A DNA stretch of 64,000 nucleotides. Source: Rhodospirillales bacterium BBD 1991-14 (GTDB lineage Bacteria; Pseudomonadota; Alphaproteobacteria; Kiloniellales; Kiloniellaceae). Within the stretch, counting starts at the first letter, position 1, and each line of letters begins with the position of its first letter. The notes below the pieces were generated by a model. It made no database searches, was not told where the DNA came from, and saw only the letters and a list, made by a program, of their open reading frames with translations. Where the stretch lies: the NCBI GenBank assembly GCA_001657395.1, contig LYSY01000003.1:248001-312000 (forward strand). Direction: 5' to 3'. The position numbers and the translations under genes were made by a program. Of the stretch, positions 1 through 8,329 are shown in pieces.

Positions 1-424
1 TCTCCAGCTCGAAGCGCCCCTCCAGGGGCCGGGACTGGGTGCTGGCCCAGGCGCCGATCTGGCTCTGCTTAGGCCGGGAGGCGAAGTAGGCATCGGCCTC
101 TTCGTCGCTGACCTGTTCCACCTCTCCTTCGATGCGGACCTGCCGGCGCAGGCTCTTCCAGTGGAACAACATGGCCGCTTTGGGCTGAGCCAGAAGCTGC
201 TGGCCCTTGCGGCTCTCGTAGTTCGTGTAGAACACGAACCCGCGTGCGTCATAGCCCTTCAGAAGGACCATGCGCGAGGACGGCATGCCGTCTTCACCCA
301 CGGTAGAGAGCGACAGGGCATTGGGATCGTTGGGTTCCGACTCCTCGGCTTCGCTCAGCCAGGCGGCGAAGATCTCCAGCGGATCGGCCGGTGCGGTACT
401 GCGGATCTGGGTCGCTGCGCTCAT
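1..424 (-). CDS. pdxH: Pyridoxamine 5'-phosphate oxidase, C-terminus cut by window edge
   Basis: FMN enzyme that oxidises pyridoxine or pyridoxamine 5'-phosphate to pyridoxal 5'-phosphate, the last step of vitamin B6 coenzyme synthesis and salvage, in the cytosol. The 141 visible codons start at ATG 424 and show the family N-terminal half: the PNALSLSTV strand, then [26 protein letters not shown] (FMN and substrate contacts, about residues 50-75), the [14 protein letters not shown] strand and the [13 protein letters not shown] loop. The remaining third, with the final RLAP-type motif, lies outside the window. It is divergent from the 17 kDa-type lipoprotein across a 208-base spacer. Confidence 0.96.
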   Translation of the reverse strand, partial: MSAATQIRSTAPADPLEIFAAWLSEAEESEPNDPNALSLSTVGEDGMPSSRMVLLKGYDARGFVFYTNYESRKGQQLLAQPKAAMLFHWKSLRRQVRIEGEVEQVSDEEADAYFASRPKQSQIGAWASTQSRPLEGRFELE

Positions 425-632
425 GCGGGTCTTTGCCTGATAATTGCCATATTTGCAGCATATAGCGGCGGTATAGCCTAGAAAAAGCTCCAAAAAACGC
501 CCCGGCGCCTGCGAATTTCGCCGAAGGGATGGTTTTGGCGATTACTGCGTACAACTGCTCGATTTCAATTTTGTGGATTCTGGCCCCGAATTCGGGAAAA
601 ACGGGGCCCAATCTTCGAGAGAGGGTATTTCT

Positions 633-1097
633 ATGAAGCTCAAAGTCGTCATCGCCGCCGCGGCGATCGCTCTCACCACCGCCGCCTGTGAGAACGCCGG
701 CACCAAGCAGACCATCGGCACGCTGGCCGGCGGCGCTGCCGGCGGCCTGTTCGGCGCCCAGTTCGGCAGCGGTTCGGGCCAGCTCGCCGCAACGGCGGCC
801 GGCGCCCTGCTCGGTGCCTTTATCGGCGGCGAAATCGGCCGCACGATGGACGACGTGGACCGCCTGAAAGCGCAGCAGGCCTACGACCGCGCAACGACGG
901 CGCCCATCGGCGAGCAGATTGCCTGGAGCAATCCGGACAGCGGCAACAGCGGTACCGTAACGCCGACCCGCGAAGGCACCTCTTCCACCGGCGCCTACTG
1001 CCGGGAGTTCCAGCAGACCGTCACCATCGGCGGCAAGCAGGAAGAGGCCTACGGCGTCGCCTGCCGCCAGCCGGACGGCGCCTGGGAGATCCAGTAG
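633..1097 (+). CDS. Glycine-zipper 17 kDa surface antigen-type lipoprotein
   Basis: Predicted outer-membrane lipoprotein of 154 residues. A signal peptide (residues 1-18) ends at a lipobox-like TTAAC, so Cys19 is the lipidation candidate. Residues 25-70 are a glycine-zipper 2TM segment ([17 protein letters not shown], then [18 protein letters not shown]), the hallmark of the rickettsial 17 kDa antigen family. The C-terminal part carries [12 protein letters not shown]...[12 protein letters not shown], with two cysteines that could pair. The start at ATG 633 is chosen because GAGAGGG lies just upstream and the signal peptide begins there; an in-frame upstream start at 573 would bury it. The exact function of the family is not known; an envelope-structure role is usually assumed. 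Confidence 0.9.
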   Translation: MKLKVVIAAAAIALTTAACENAGTKQTIGTLAGGAAGGLFGAQFGSGSGQLAATAAGALLGAFIGGEIGRTMDDVDRLKAQQAYDRATTAPIGEQIAWSNPDSGNSGTVTPTREGTSSTGAYCREFQQTVTIGGKQEEAYGVACRQPDGAWEIQ

Positions 1098-1117
1098 GCG
1101 GCCGCTGCCTCAAAGAT

Positions 1118-1137
1118 GGCGCCCTGACCCGGGCGCC
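1118..1137. terminator. Hairpin after the lipoprotein gene
   Basis: Perfect 7-bp GC stem (GGCGCCC / GGGCGCC) around a 6-base loop, 20 bases after the lipoprotein stop codon. There is no T run after it, so it is a terminator-like hairpin rather than a textbook intrinsic terminator. Confidence 0.4.
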
Positions 1138-1244
1138 TGGCCCTACGGAGACTCTTGGGTCGCTCCTTTCGAGGGGGTATGGTTGAGCCATGCTCCCTCG
1201 GATTCGTTCTCTTTCCTGTCGTCCCGTTCCTGTTGCGTGAGCCG

Positions 1245-2153
1245 ATGCAGGATCCCTACAAACTCTTGAACATCGACCGCAGCGCCTCGCAAGAGGACGT
1301 CAAGCGCGCCTACCGCAAGCTGGCCAAAGAGCTGCACCCGGACATCAACCCGGGCAACAAGGCGGTGGAACAGAAGTTCAAGGAGATCTCCCAGGCCTAT
1401 AGCATCCTGGGCGATGCGGAGAAGCGTAAGCGCTTCGACCGCGGGGAGATCGATGCCAGCGGCCAGGAAAAACCCTGGAAGGGCGGCTTCTACCGCAACC
1501 ACGCGGGCACCCAGGGCGGCGCCAAGTACAATCCCTTCGATTTCGGCGAGAACGTCAGCGCCGACGACATCTTCGCCGACCTTTTCGGCGCACGCACACG
1601 TCGGGTGCGCCGCCCCGGCGCCAACGTCTCCTACACCGTTCCGATCTCGTTTCTCGAAGCCGCCCAGGGGGCCAAGAAGCGGATCAAGCTGGCCGACGGC
1701 AAGACCCTGGACGTGCAGATCCCCGCGGGGACAGAGGACGGCCAGTCCCTGCGCCTGAAGGGCCAGGGCATGCCCGGTGTCGGCGGCGGCCCGGCGGGGG
1801 ATGCGCTGGTCGAGGTGCAGATCCAGGGACACCCCTTTTTCGAACGCAAGGGCAGCAACGTACATCTGGAACTGCCGGTGACCCTGCAGGAGGCACTGCT
1901 GGGCGCCACGGTCACGGTCCCCACGGTCCACGGCAGTGTCTCGATGAAGATCCCGTCGGGCTCAAACTCCGGCACCACGCTGCGCCTGAAGGGCAAAGGG
2001 ATCCAGGTCAAGGACAGCGCCGAGGTCGGCGACCAGTATGTCAAGCTGCGGATAATGCTGCCCGACCGCCCGGATCAGGAACTGCGGGATTTCGTGGAGA
2101 CCTGGAGCCAGACCCACGACTACGACCCGCGTCGTAAATCGGGTATGACCTAG
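1245..2153 (+). CDS. cbpA: CbpA-type DnaJ co-chaperone
   Basis: J-domain co-chaperone of 302 residues that stimulates DnaK ATPase and may bind curved DNA. The N-terminal J domain (about 1-65) has the invariant HPD (His31-Pro-Asp33). A Gly/Phe-rich linker follows, then the two DnaJ C-terminal beta-domains from about residue 128 (VSYTVPISFLEAAQGAKKRIKL; VTLQEALLGATVTVPT). The four CxxCxGxG zinc motifs of DnaJ are absent, which places it with CbpA. ATG 1245 begins directly at the conserved MQDPYKLL; an upstream in-frame start at 1155 would add 30 residues without J-domain likeness. CbpM follows 102 bases downstream, the usual partner arrangement. Confidence 0.93.
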   Translation: MQDPYKLLNIDRSASQEDVKRAYRKLAKELHPDINPGNKAVEQKFKEISQAYSILGDAEKRKRFDRGEIDASGQEKPWKGGFYRNHAGTQGGAKYNPFDFGENVSADDIFADLFGARTRRVRRPGANVSYTVPISFLEAAQGAKKRIKLADGKTLDVQIPAGTEDGQSLRLKGQGMPGVGGGPAGDALVEVQIQGHPFFERKGSNVHLELPVTLQEALLGATVTVPTVHGSVSMKIPSGSNSGTTLRLKGKGIQVKDSAEVGDQYVKLRIMLPDRPDQELRDFVETWSQTHDYDPRRKSGMT

Positions 2154-2255
2154 CGGAGAAGACGCTGCGGCAAAGCAGCCCGCGCGACGACCGCGCCGCT
2201 GGCCGCGAGAAGAACACCATGGCAAACACAGCCGGGGCACACACGGGGAGCCTGA

Positions 2256-2597
2256 GTGGTGGAATTCGAAGAAGTCTTGGTTGAACTGAACATCGGCGCC
2301 AGCGAGCTGAACGCCTGGATCGAGCAGCACTGGGTGCTGCCCGTGCAGAGCCAGGAAAGCTACTACTTCGACGAGGCGGATGTGGCGCGGGTGCGGCTGA
2401 TCGCCGAACTGCGCAGCGACATGGGCGTCAACGACGACGCCATCCCCGTTGTGCTGAGGCTGCTGGATCAGATCTACAGCCTGCGGCGCGCCCTGTCAGA
2501 CCTCAACGACGCGATCCTGGACCTGCCTGAGGACGTGCAGGATCAGCTGCGCGAAAGGCTGGGGAGCCAGAGCACGGACGACGGCGACGGGCCCTGA
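2256..2597 (+). CDS. cbpM: CbpM chaperone modulator
   Basis: 113-residue MerR-like helical protein of the CbpM family, which binds the J domain of CbpA and inhibits its co-chaperone and DNA-binding activities. The family pattern is visible: an N-terminal ELNAWIEQHWVLP segment, YYFDEADVARVRLIAELRSDMGVNDDAIPVVLRLLDQI, and a heptad-like C-terminal helix (LRRALSDLNDAIL). The start is GTG 2256, preceded by GGGGAG. It follows cbpA in the same direction and very likely forms an operon with it. The last 15 residues are acidic and look disordered. Confidence 0.88.
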   Translation: MVEFEEVLVELNIGASELNAWIEQHWVLPVQSQESYYFDEADVARVRLIAELRSDMGVNDDAIPVVLRLLDQIYSLRRALSDLNDAILDLPEDVQDQLRERLGSQSTDDGDGP

Positions 2598-2627
2598 TCA
2601 GGTCCCGGCGAAAGCCGGCGGGGAGCC

Positions 2628-3896
2628 TCAGCTTTCGTCCCGGGGCAGCGGGTGGATACGAGCAACGCCGTCGGGCGTATCCGTGGCCGAGGCTTCGTCG
2701 AGCAGCGCAGCCAGGCTCTTTCCGCGCACCTCGCCGCCCATCTGACCGGCCGCGGCGACGATGCCGTCGACACCGTCCGGCCAGCCCTCTCCCGGCGAGA
2801 GGTCCAGCTTCAGGGCCCTCAGCAGATCCTCCAGGCTGGCCGCCGTCAGATCGCGGGACAGCAGCCAGCGTCCGTTGGCGCGGCTGACGAAGCCGTGGCG
2901 CCGCAAGGCCAGCATGACGGTCGAAAGCTCGTCCAGACCCGCAGGCAGGCCGCGGGTCAGGGCCGTCTCCTTCAGCACCGTTCCCGCCCGCGCCGCAGAG
3001 CGGAGCCGCTGCAGGAGAGCGAGCGCCAAAGCCAGGCGCGGACCGGAGCCTTCGCGCGCCGAATGCAGGCGGTCGACGAGCCGCCATTCCGGTGCCGCCG
3101 CCGCGATCTCCGCACCGAACAGAACTACCGCCCAGGAGAGATACATCCAGATCAGGAAGATCGGAACTGCGGCCAAAGCGCCGTAGATGACCTCATAGGA
3201 GGGAAACTGCTGCAGGTAGATGGCAAAGCCCGACTTCAGCACTTCGAAGAGCACGGCGGCGACCAGCCCGCCGACAAGCGCATGGCGGATGGCGACATTG
3301 CGCGCCGGCACGACGGCGTAGATCACCGCAAAGGCGCTGGCGGTGAGCAGGAACGGCAGCAGGCGGGTCAGACCGAAGGCGCGGTCGCCTTCCAGCAGCA
3401 GGGTCTTTGCAAAGCCGTAGCTGGACAGCGAGAGCGAGGCACCCAGAAAGATCGGGCCGATGGTGAGGACCATCCAGTAGGACATCATCCGCACCATCAG
3501 GGGCCGCGGCTCGGTCACTCGCCAGATGGCGTTGAAGGCGCCGTTGATGGTCGACAGCAGGAACAGCACGGTGGCCGCCAGGGCGGCGAAGCCCAGGCCG
3601 GTCATGCTGCGCGCGTTCTCCACGAAGGTGGCGAGCTGATCGCTGATCTCGACGCCGGCGTTGGGCACCAGGTTTTCGAAGAGGAAACTCTGCACGTCCT
3701 GGCGCAGATGCTCGAAGCCGGGAAAGGCCGACAGCAGCCCGAAGCAGATCGCCAGAGCCGGCACAACCGCCAGCAGAGAGGCGTAGCTCAGCTGGGTTGC
3801 AATGCGCAGGCACTGGTCGCCGGTGAAGCGCTGGCCGCAGTACACAGCGAAGCGTCCGAGGTTGCGTAAGAATCCGGAAAAATCGGGGGTTTTCAT
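2628..3896 (-). CDS. YihY/BrkB (UPF0761) family inner-membrane protein
   Basis: 422-residue integral membrane protein of the YihY/BrkB family, historically mis-annotated as ribonuclease BN. About six hydrophobic helices fill residues 30-290, with the family signatures QLSYASLLAVVPALA near the N-terminus and YGALAAVPIFLIWMYLSWAVVLFGAEIAAA near residue 270. The C-terminal 130 residues are soluble and winged-helix-like (ALTRGLPAGLDELSTVMLALRRHGFV). ATG 3896 is preferred over a TTG eight codons upstream because GGAG sits 7 bases before it. It is convergent with cbpM and divergent from fabI. Transport substrate and physiological role are unknown. Confidence 0.88.
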   Translation of the reverse strand: MKTPDFSGFLRNLGRFAVYCGQRFTGDQCLRIATQLSYASLLAVVPALAICFGLLSAFPGFEHLRQDVQSFLFENLVPNAGVEISDQLATFVENARSMTGLGFAALAATVLFLLSTINGAFNAIWRVTEPRPLMVRMMSYWMVLTIGPIFLGASLSLSSYGFAKTLLLEGDRAFGLTRLLPFLLTASAFAVIYAVVPARNVAIRHALVGGLVAAVLFEVLKSGFAIYLQQFPSYEVIYGALAAVPIFLIWMYLSWAVVLFGAEIAAAAPEWRLVDRLHSAREGSGPRLALALALLQRLRSAARAGTVLKETALTRGLPAGLDELSTVMLALRRHGFVSRANGRWLLSRDLTAASLEDLLRALKLDLSPGEGWPDGVDGIVAAAGQMGGEVRGKSLAALLDEASATDTPDGVARIHPLPRDES

Positions 3897-4067
3897 GGCT
3901 GGCTCCGGCAGCGGCGACAATCGCCCCTCAGGCTGTCATTTTACAGGAAGAATCCGCAGAAATGTGGGAATAATGCGGTGTCACGTCGTTGACCCGGCAG
4001 GCCTTTGGTGTAGGATGCCGCTCTTTCTGCAAAGCCTTTGTAACCTGACCGACATTGAGGATTTATA

Positions 4068-4907
4068 ATGACCGAGCCCCAACCGTTAATGGCCGGCAAG
4101 CGCGGCCTTGTCATGGGCGTCGCCAATGACCGGTCCATTGCCTGGGGCATCGCAAAGGCAGCGCACGAACAGGGGGCGGAACTGGCTTTCACCTTTCAGG
4201 GTGAGGCCCTGGAGAAGCGGGTCCGGCCGCTGGCCCAGTCCGTCGGCTCCGACTTCGTCGCCTCCTGCGACGTGACGGACGACGCCTCCATCGATCAGGT
4301 GTTTCAGGAGATCGAGGGCCGCTGGGGCCAGCTGGACTTCCTCGTCCATGCCATTGCCTATGCCGACAAGGAGGAACTGAAGGGCAAGTACCTTCAGACC
4401 AGCCGCGACAACTTCGTGCGCACGCTGGACATCTCCTGCTACTCGCTGACGGCGGTCAGCCAGCGCGCCGTTCCGCTGATGAAAAACGGCGGCAGCATCG
4501 TCACCCTGACCTACTACGGCGCCGAGCGCGTGATGCCGCACTACAACGTGATGGGCGTCGCCAAGGCTGCGCTGGAGGCGAGCGTACGCTATCTGGCAGC
4601 CGACCTGGGCGACCAGGGCATCCGGGTGAACGCCATCTCGGCGGGTCCGATCAAAACTCTCGCGGCGTCGGGCATCGGCGACTTCCGCCACATCCTGAAG
4701 TGGAACGAGCTGAACTCGCCGCTGCGCCAGAACGTCAGCATCGGCCAGGTCGGCGGTGCCGGGCTTTACCTGCTTTCAGACCTCTCGGCCGGCGTGACCG
4801 GAGAGGTGCATCATGTCGATGCCGGCTATCACGTCGTCGGCATGATGGCCGTCGACGCGGCCCCGGCCGTTGCGCAGATGCTGCAGAACTTCACGCCGCA
4901 GTCTTAA
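4068..4907 (+). CDS. fabI: Enoyl-ACP reductase (NADH), FabI
   Basis: Reduces trans-2-enoyl-ACP to acyl-ACP, the last step of each fatty-acid elongation cycle; member of the short-chain dehydrogenase fold and the triclosan-type target. 279 residues, normal family length. Visible are the NAD-binding GxxxxxSxAxG version (GVANDRSIAWG, residues 17-27), Tyr149 in LTYYG, and the catalytic Tyr159-x6-Lys166 pair in YNVMGVAK. GAGG precedes ATG 4068. aroC starts 18 bases after the stop, so co-transcription is likely. Confidence 0.97.
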   Translation: MTEPQPLMAGKRGLVMGVANDRSIAWGIAKAAHEQGAELAFTFQGEALEKRVRPLAQSVGSDFVASCDVTDDASIDQVFQEIEGRWGQLDFLVHAIAYADKEELKGKYLQTSRDNFVRTLDISCYSLTAVSQRAVPLMKNGGSIVTLTYYGAERVMPHYNVMGVAKAALEASVRYLAADLGDQGIRVNAISAGPIKTLAASGIGDFRHILKWNELNSPLRQNVSIGQVGGAGLYLLSDLSAGVTGEVHHVDAGYHVVGMMAVDAAPAVAQMLQNFTPQS

Positions 4908-4925
4908 AACGCGCGATCCAGAGAC

Positions 4926-6020
4926 ATGGCCGGCAACAGCTTCGGCGAGGCCTTTCGCTTTACGACCTGGGGGGAAAGCCACGGGCCGGCCATCGGCTGT
5001 GTCGTGGACGGCGTGCCGCCGCGCATTCCCCTTGCCGAAGCCGAGCTGCAGACCTGGCTGGACGCGCGCAAGCCCGGCCAGTCGCGCTTCACGACCCAGC
5101 GCCGCGAACCGGATGCGGTGAAGATTCTGTCGGGCGTCTTCGAGGGTCAGACCACGGGCACGCCGGTTTCGCTGCTGATCGAGAACCAGGACCAGCGTTC
5201 CAAGGACTACGGCGACATCGCCGAAAAGTTCCGGCCCGGCCACGCCGACTTTACCTACTGGCAGAAGTACGGCATCCGCGACTACCGCGGCGGCGGCCGC
5301 TCCTCGGCCCGGGAGACCGCCATGCGGGTGGCCGCCGGCGGCATCGCCCGCAAGGTTCTCGACCATCTGCTGCCGCTGCCGGTTTCCATCCGCGGCGCGC
5401 TGGTGCAGATGGGCCCGCACGGGATCGACCGGGCGCGCTGGGACTGGGGGCAGACGCAGGACAACCCCTTCTGGTGCCCCGACCCGGTGGCCGCCAAGGA
5501 TTGGGAAGGCTTTCTCGACGGGGTGCGCAAGGCGGGCTCCTCCACCGGGGCGGTGATCGAGGTGGTGGCCAGCGGCGTGCCGGCAGGGCTGGGCGAGCCG
5601 GTCTACGACAAGCTCGATGCCGATCTTGCCAAAGCGATGATGTCGATCAACGCGGTGAAGGCGGTGGAGATCGGCGCCGGCCTGGAGGCGGCCGCCCTCA
5701 GCGGCGAGGAGAATGCCGACGAGATGCGCCGTGAAGGCAACAAGATCATTTTTACCTCCAACAAGGCCGGCGGCGTGCTGGGCGGCATCTCCAGCGGCCA
5801 GGACGTCGTGGTTCGCTTTGCCGTCAAGCCCACCTCCTCAATTCTGACGCCGCGCCAGACCGTGGACCGCCAGGGTGCGGAGACCGAGATCGTCACCAAG
5901 GGCCGCCACGACCCCTGCGTCGGCATCCGCGCGGTCCCGGTCGGCGAGGCCATGATGGCAATCGTCCTGGCCGATCATCTCTTGCGCCACCGCGCCCAGT
6001 GTGGCGACATCGCCCAGTAA
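4926..6020 (+). CDS. aroC: Chorismate synthase
   Basis: Converts 5-enolpyruvylshikimate 3-phosphate to chorismate with reduced FMN, the branch point for aromatic amino acids, folate and quinones. The 364-residue protein shows the family signatures in order: [17 protein letters not shown] (near residue 16), the [14 protein letters not shown] motif (near 105), [11 protein letters not shown], and [15 protein letters not shown] near the C-terminus. It follows fabI by 18 bases. The stop codon lies in a near-duplicated 10-base segment (AGTAACGACC / TGTAACGACC). Confidence 0.97.
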   Translation: MAGNSFGEAFRFTTWGESHGPAIGCVVDGVPPRIPLAEAELQTWLDARKPGQSRFTTQRREPDAVKILSGVFEGQTTGTPVSLLIENQDQRSKDYGDIAEKFRPGHADFTYWQKYGIRDYRGGGRSSARETAMRVAAGGIARKVLDHLLPLPVSIRGALVQMGPHGIDRARWDWGQTQDNPFWCPDPVAAKDWEGFLDGVRKAGSSTGAVIEVVASGVPAGLGEPVYDKLDADLAKAMMSINAVKAVEIGAGLEAAALSGEENADEMRREGNKIIFTSNKAGGVLGGISSGQDVVVRFAVKPTSSILTPRQTVDRQGAETEIVTKGRHDPCVGIRAVPVGEAMMAIVLADHLLRHRAQCGDIAQ

Positions 6021-6109
6021 CGACCTGTAACGACCAGTATCGAAACGCCGCGGCGCCGCCGGCAAGGACGCCGGCAAGCAAGAAGGTTCCCCTCCTGGAA
6101 GGTTCCCCA

Positions 6110-7156
6110 ATGAGCGACAGCGCGATCACTCTCTACAGCGACACCCAGACCCGGCCCTCGCCGGCCATGCGCCAGGCCATGGCCGAAGCGCCGGTGGGCG
6201 ACGAGCAGCGCGGCGAGGACCCCAGCGTCAACCGGCTCTGCGAAATGACGGCCGAACTGCTGGGAAAGGAAGCCGCGGTCTTCATGCCGTCCGGCACCAT
6301 GTGCAACCAGATCGCCATCCATATCCACTGCCGCCCCGGCGAGGAGATCATCGCCCACAAGACCGCGCACATCCTGAACTTCGAAGGCGGCGGCACGGCC
6401 GCTTTCTCCGGCGCGCAGGTCCAGGGCCTGGACGGCGCGCGCGGCCAGTACAGCCTGGAGGATGCCCGCGCCGCGATCCGCCCGAAGGACCGCTACAGCC
6501 CGCAGACGCGGATGATCGCCGTCGAGCAGACCTCCAACCTCGGCGGCGGCAGCGTTTGGCCGCTGGAGCAGATCCAGGCCCTGGGCGAACTCGCCGCCCA
6601 CCATGACCTTGCCTATCACATGGACGGCGCCCGCCTGCTGAACGCGGTGGTGGCCTCCGGGGTTCCCGCCAAGGTCTATGCCGCCCCCTTCGACAGCCTT
6701 TGGCTCGACCTCAGCAAGGGGCTCGGCTGCCCGGTCGGCGCCGTGCTGGCCGGCTCCGCCGCCTTCATCGACGAAGCCTGGCGCCTGAAGCAGCGCACCG
6801 GCGGGGCCATGCGCCAGGCCGGCATCATCGCCGCCGCGGGAGTCTATGCCCTGGAGCACAACGTCCAGCGCCTCGCCGAGGACCATGCCAATGCGCGCCG
6901 CTTTGCCGAGGGCCTGCGCAATCTGCCGGGACTCACGCTGGACGCCGATGCGGTGGAAACCAACATCGTGTTCTTCGACATCGCGGGAACCGGCATGGAG
7001 GCCGATGCGTTCTGCGCACAGTTGCAGCAGCGCGGCATCATCCTGGGCGGGGACGGCACCAGCATCCGTGCCGTGACCCACCTGGACGTCGACGCCGCAG
7101 GCATCGACCGGGCGCTGGATGCGATCCGCGATCTGGTTGCCGAAGCCGCCGCCTAG
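6110..7156 (+). CDS. ltaE: Low-specificity L-threonine aldolase
   Basis: PLP enzyme that cleaves L-threonine and L-allo-threonine to glycine and acetaldehyde. 348 residues of fold-type I aminotransferase architecture. It opens with YSDTQTRPSPAMRQAM and continues with GEDPSVNRLCEMTAELLGKEAAVFMPSGTMCNQIA. The Schiff-base lysine is Lys203 in WLDLSKGLGCPVGAVL, and DGARLLNA (near 172) carries the PLP-N1 aspartate. ATG 6110 has GGAAGG about 6 bases upstream and starts at the conserved N-terminus; an upstream in-frame codon at 5999 would overlap aroC. The 89-base gap from aroC leaves operon membership open. Confidence 0.93.
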   Translation: MSDSAITLYSDTQTRPSPAMRQAMAEAPVGDEQRGEDPSVNRLCEMTAELLGKEAAVFMPSGTMCNQIAIHIHCRPGEEIIAHKTAHILNFEGGGTAAFSGAQVQGLDGARGQYSLEDARAAIRPKDRYSPQTRMIAVEQTSNLGGGSVWPLEQIQALGELAAHHDLAYHMDGARLLNAVVASGVPAKVYAAPFDSLWLDLSKGLGCPVGAVLAGSAAFIDEAWRLKQRTGGAMRQAGIIAAAGVYALEHNVQRLAEDHANARRFAEGLRNLPGLTLDADAVETNIVFFDIAGTGMEADAFCAQLQQRGIILGGDGTSIRAVTHLDVDAAGIDRALDAIRDLVAEAAA

Positions 7157-7199
7157 CCGGAGCTGCCTGAGGGGGAGATTCGCCGCGGGCCGGCTTGCA

Positions 7200-7502
7200 T
7201 CATGGGACCGGCTTGGTGAGGCAGACGCCGGCCCCACCGCCTGCATCGGCTTCGATGAAACGCACACCCGACGCCTCGAAGGTGAGGCGCAGCAGCCGTG
7301 CCGTGGAATGTTTTATGCCGCTGTGGCCACGTTCAAAGCTGCGAACGGTCGCCGCGCTGATGCGGGCACGCCCGGCGAGATCGCATTGGCTCCACTGCAG
7401 CAGGGCCCGCGCCGCCCGGCACTGCTCCCTGGTGAGCAATCCGCTATCGGGCGCGCTTGGGTTGAGGGACGGCGAATCCGTGCTAAGGCTGTGCTTAGCC
7501 AT
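7200..7502 (-). CDS. Small XRE-type helix-turn-helix regulator
   Basis: 100-residue cytosolic DNA-binding protein. An N-terminal tail rich in Ser and Pro (1-22) is followed by one helix-turn-helix (LLTREQCRAARALLQWSQCDLAGRARISAATVRSFERG) and a short C-terminal strand ending GVRFIEADAGGGAGVCL. This C-terminal pattern is typical of a common alphaproteobacterial mini-XRE family. AAGGAG lies about 9 bases before ATG 7502. The gene at 7655 on the other strand is a paralogue with the same layout, and the two are divergent over 152 bases. Targets are unknown; mutual or self regulation through that spacer is plausible. Confidence 0.82.
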   Translation of the reverse strand: MAKHSLSTDSPSLNPSAPDSGLLTREQCRAARALLQWSQCDLAGRARISAATVRSFERGHSGIKHSTARLLRLTFEASGVRFIEADAGGGAGVCLTKPVP

Positions 7503-7654
7503 GGCCTGACTCCTTTTCAGTCGGGGCGTGGTCAGGCGCGGGCGGGTGTTGGTAGCACCCGTACGCGCCGCTCTTGATAGCATTGCGAGTGCAGCACTCT
7601 TGTCCTATGAACCTAACATGCTGCCATCTCTGTTCATATTAAAAAGTATCATCT

Positions 7655-7903
7655 GTGGATAAAAGTACCATTACGCCAGATCAATGCCGGGCGGGGCGTG
7701 CCTTGGTTCGGATGGGCCAAGTCGAGTTGGGCGAAGCCGCCAGTGTCTCGAAGCAACTGATTTTGGAGTTCGAACGCGGCTCGCGCATCCCTCATCGCAA
7801 CAATCTCCTCGCCATCCGCAACGCGCTGGAAGCTGCCGGTGTGGTCTTCATCGACGAGAACGGGGGCGGCCCCGGCGTGCGTCTGCGCGACCGCTCCGGC
7901 TAA
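7655..7903 (+). CDS. Small XRE-type helix-turn-helix regulator, paralogue of the divergent gene
   Basis: 82-residue mini-regulator with the same construction as the gene at 7200-7502: an HTH (TPDQCRAGRALVRMGQVELGEAASVSKQLILEFERGSRIP) then GVVFIDENGGGPGVRLRDR. The GTG start at 7655 lacks a strong Shine-Dalgarno sequence, but no later in-frame start would leave the HTH intact. The upstream 50 bases are AT-rich (ATGCTGCCATC...CATATTAAAAAG), unlike the rest of this region, and fit a promoter. It ends about 25 bases before a cluster of palindromic repeats. Confidence 0.78.
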   Translation: MDKSTITPDQCRAGRALVRMGQVELGEAASVSKQLILEFERGSRIPHRNNLLAIRNALEAAGVVFIDENGGGPGVRLRDRSG

Positions 7904-7928
7904 CCTCCGGCGGTCCCGCACCTTCCCT

Positions 7929-7959
7929 GTCATACTTGGGCTTGACCCGAGTATCCATT
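7929..7959 (+). repeat. Palindromic dispersed repeat, copy 1
   Basis: About 31 bases running GTCATACTTGGGCTTGACCC and on to GAGTATCCATT. The core folds as a short stem around CTTGA. It belongs to the alphaproteobacterial family with the core GGGCTTGACCCG that is scattered between genes in many genomes. The same element occurs at 8008 (inverted) and 8107 (direct). Confidence 0.8.
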
Positions 7960-8007
7960 GCGCTCGCAGTCCCGGACATCTGCGGCAAAGGTTCCAGCGG
8001 GCGACCC

Positions 8008-8039
8008 GATGGACCCTCGGGTCAAGCCCGAGGGTGACG
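8008..8039 (-). repeat. Palindromic dispersed repeat, copy 2 (inverted)
   Basis: Inverted copy of the repeat at 7929. Its core is an 8-bp stem (CCCTCGGG / CCCGAGGG) around TCAAG. With copy 1 it forms a head-to-head pair about 50 bases apart, which could fold as one larger cruciform. Confidence 0.8.
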
Positions 8040-8106
8040 CAAGTGTGGGTGGCAGAATCGGCATGCGCCTGAAGGACTGGCGCCATCTCCTCCGTCATCC
8101 CCGGCC

Positions 8107-8137
8107 GTCATACTCGGGCTTGACCCGAGTATCCATC
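8107..8137 (+). repeat. Palindromic dispersed repeat, copy 3
   Basis: Direct copy of the repeat at 7929, differing at very few positions (ACTCGGGCTTGACCCGAGT core). A partial further copy (CCGTCATCCCCGG) abuts it at 8093-8105, which suggests repeated insertion or duplication at this spot. Confidence 0.8.
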
Positions 8138-8329
8138 GCAGGGCCAGACTCTAGCCCCGCCGAAGAAGAGTCCATCGGACCGCCGCAGAGACTCTTCGCA
8201 AACGGGCCTGCATACATCCGCATTAGTTCTTCCCCTGCCCGCGAATCCGCCTTAAGGTTGAATTGGGGTGACTACTATAGAGTGTGCTTATGCACACGAC
8301 GGGGGAATTGGGCATGCAACAGGTCGATC

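Larger units (their letters stand above)
7904..8329. other. Gene-free stretch with palindromic repeats
   Basis: About 430 bases between the mini-XRE gene and the pentapeptide-repeat gene. The first 240 bases hold three copies of one palindromic repeat, listed separately. The last 100 bases turn AT-richer and contain ACTATAGAG near 8273-8281, a possible -10 region for the downstream gene. No convincing gene is seen. Confidence 0.7.

Noticed and set aside
7958-8329. N-terminal extension of the pentapeptide-repeat gene through the palindromic repeats
   Set aside because: It would encode repeat-derived sequence with no protein family likeness; the start was moved to 8330.
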